Shown here piece by piece: positions 63,459 to 64,000 of a stretch of 64,000 nucleotides of DNA (the stretch's first letter is position 1; every line of letters begins with the position of its first letter). The position numbers and the translations under genes were made by a program. The DNA is taken from NCBI GenBank assembly GCA_910579865.1, contig CAJTXA010000003.1, positions 124,001 through 188,000 of the forward strand, in the 5' to 3' direction. The notes beneath the pieces are model-generated. The model ran no database searches and was not told where the DNA came from. It saw only the letters and a program-made list of their open reading frames with translations. This stretch comes from an uncultured Lachnospiraceae bacterium (GTDB lineage: Bacteria; Bacillota; Clostridia; Lachnospirales; Lachnospiraceae).

Positions 63459-64000
63459 TTAAAAAATTTGAATCATTAATGTTCCATCTGGTTCCGTTTT
63501 TATTTTTACTTGTTTTCCCTCCAAATCAATTTTACATAAAATTTCCTTATCTCTTTTCCATATTTTAAGATCTTTTTCTTCATATAAGGAAATTTGTGAT
63601 TCTTCTACCAGATGATAGAGCAGCTTTTTCTGTTCTTCATCCAATGTCATTTTTTGATCCTGCTTTTCTTTTCCATACATTAAATTTTGTTGAAACCGCT
63701 TTCGATAGGTGCTGGGCAAAATTCCATATAACTCTTTAAATGCGATTGTATATGCCTTTGAATTTGGCATACCACAATCTGATGCAATCTGTTCAATACT
63801 ATTACGTCCCTCTAATAATGCTTCTAAGGAAGCTCGTATTCTAACATAAGCTAAATATTTTACAAATGGAATTCCCGTATAACGTTTCAACAACTTCGAA
63901 GTATAAGAGAGACTAAAAGAAAGTTGATTCGCTACATCTGCTAAAGAAAGTTCTTCACTATAATGGGCATCAATATAGCGAATCGCCTTCATATAATTTT
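63459..64000 (-). CDS. AraC-family regulator (partial, 5' end beyond the window)
   Basis: The frame is open to the right edge, so the N-terminal part is missing. The visible part starts with the AraC DNA-binding domain (IRYIDAHYSEELSLADVANQ in part, then LLKRYTGIPFVKYLAYVRI, then IASDCGMPNSKAYTIAFKELYG) and a further roughly 75-residue tail. A tail after the HTH is less common; some AraC proteins carry an extra domain there. Being just upstream of the reductase pair and on the same strand, it probably controls them. Confidence 0.88.
   Translation of the reverse strand, partial: NYMKAIRYIDAHYSEELSLADVANQLSFSLSYTSKLLKRYTGIPFVKYLAYVRIRASLEALLEGRNSIEQIASDCGMPNSKAYTIAFKELYGILPSTYRKRFQQNLMYGKEKQDQKMTLDEEQKKLLYHLVEESQISLYEEKDLKIWKRDKEILCKIDLEGKQVKIKTEPDGTLMIQIF

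Noticed and set aside
1..64000. rRNA operons, prophage or CRISPR arrays
   Set aside because: None seen. No spaced direct-repeat arrays and no phage structural genes; the only mobile element recognised is the IS200/IS605-type copy.

Overview
The window is about one third G+C, with AT-rich intergenic DNA, strong purine-rich ribosome binding sites and frequent TTG/GTG starts. It looks like the chromosome of an anaerobic Clostridia member, most likely a pectin-using gut Lachnospiraceae. Supporting signs are the oxygen-independent class III ribonucleotide reductase, a pyrB-pyrI aspartate carbamoyltransferase, hrcA-grpE-dnaK-dnaJ behind CIRCE, the ireB-ruvX-DUF1292-rnj-ylbF gene order, paired flavin/Fe-S enoate-reductase-like enzymes, and two giant secreted pectinolytic proteins with choline-binding-type repeats. 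The species is not assigned.

Layout. 1-7200 (mostly + strand): nrdD behind NrdR-box-like sites, a broken MmcQ/YjbR gene, nrdG, dut, pyrB, pyrI, a Cof-type HAD phosphatase and a SUKH-like protein. 7200-11100: a membrane-anchored GDPD, the RNase P RNA gene, then fchA-folD for one-carbon metabolism. 11130-15665 (-): a four-gene Tad-like module (two degenerate ParA/CpaE-like proteins, a CpaF ATPase, one double TadB/TadC-like membrane protein) with no pilin or prepilin peptidase in the window. 15850-20470 (-): rsmE and prmA, then a GntR(YtrA-type)-controlled ABC transporter. 20550-30750 (-): a 1566-aa pectin methylesterase and a roughly 1750-aa pectate lyase, sharing a repetitive acidic/proline linker and C-terminal wall-binding repeats. 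The lyase signal peptide is out of frame with the body of the protein, and there is an 8-G run at that point. 31000-36160 (-): the heat-shock operon with CIRCE and a clear promoter. 36160-38470: decayed ABC and HTH fragments, a HipA-like kinase and tRNA-Thr. 38600-44840 (-): a nucleoside salvage operon (punA, Crp-type regulator, deoB, nupC, deoC, YgjV-like/GNAT-like protein). 45250-50860 (-): the conserved ireB...U32 operon. 50980-52770: an IS200/IS605-type element with intact tnpB but a wrecked tnpA. 52800-59100: mtaB, a His-less HPr, thiI with a cysteine desulfurase, an aromatic acid exporter-like protein, a 55-aa peptide and a LURP-one protein. 59200-64000 (-): two multidomain FMN/Fe-S/FAD reductases behind a partial AraC regulator.

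How the genes fit together: the secreted enzymes de-esterify and cleave pectin at the cell surface. The nucleoside operon recovers ribose and deoxyribose. The fchA-folD pair appears to divide the methylene/methenyl-THF reactions, because FolD lacks two cyclohydrolase residues. The most notable observations are the possibly phase-variable pectate lyase, the pilin-less Tad-like module with an apparent ACG start, the split FolD/FchA chemistry, the His-less HPr and the orphan TnpB.
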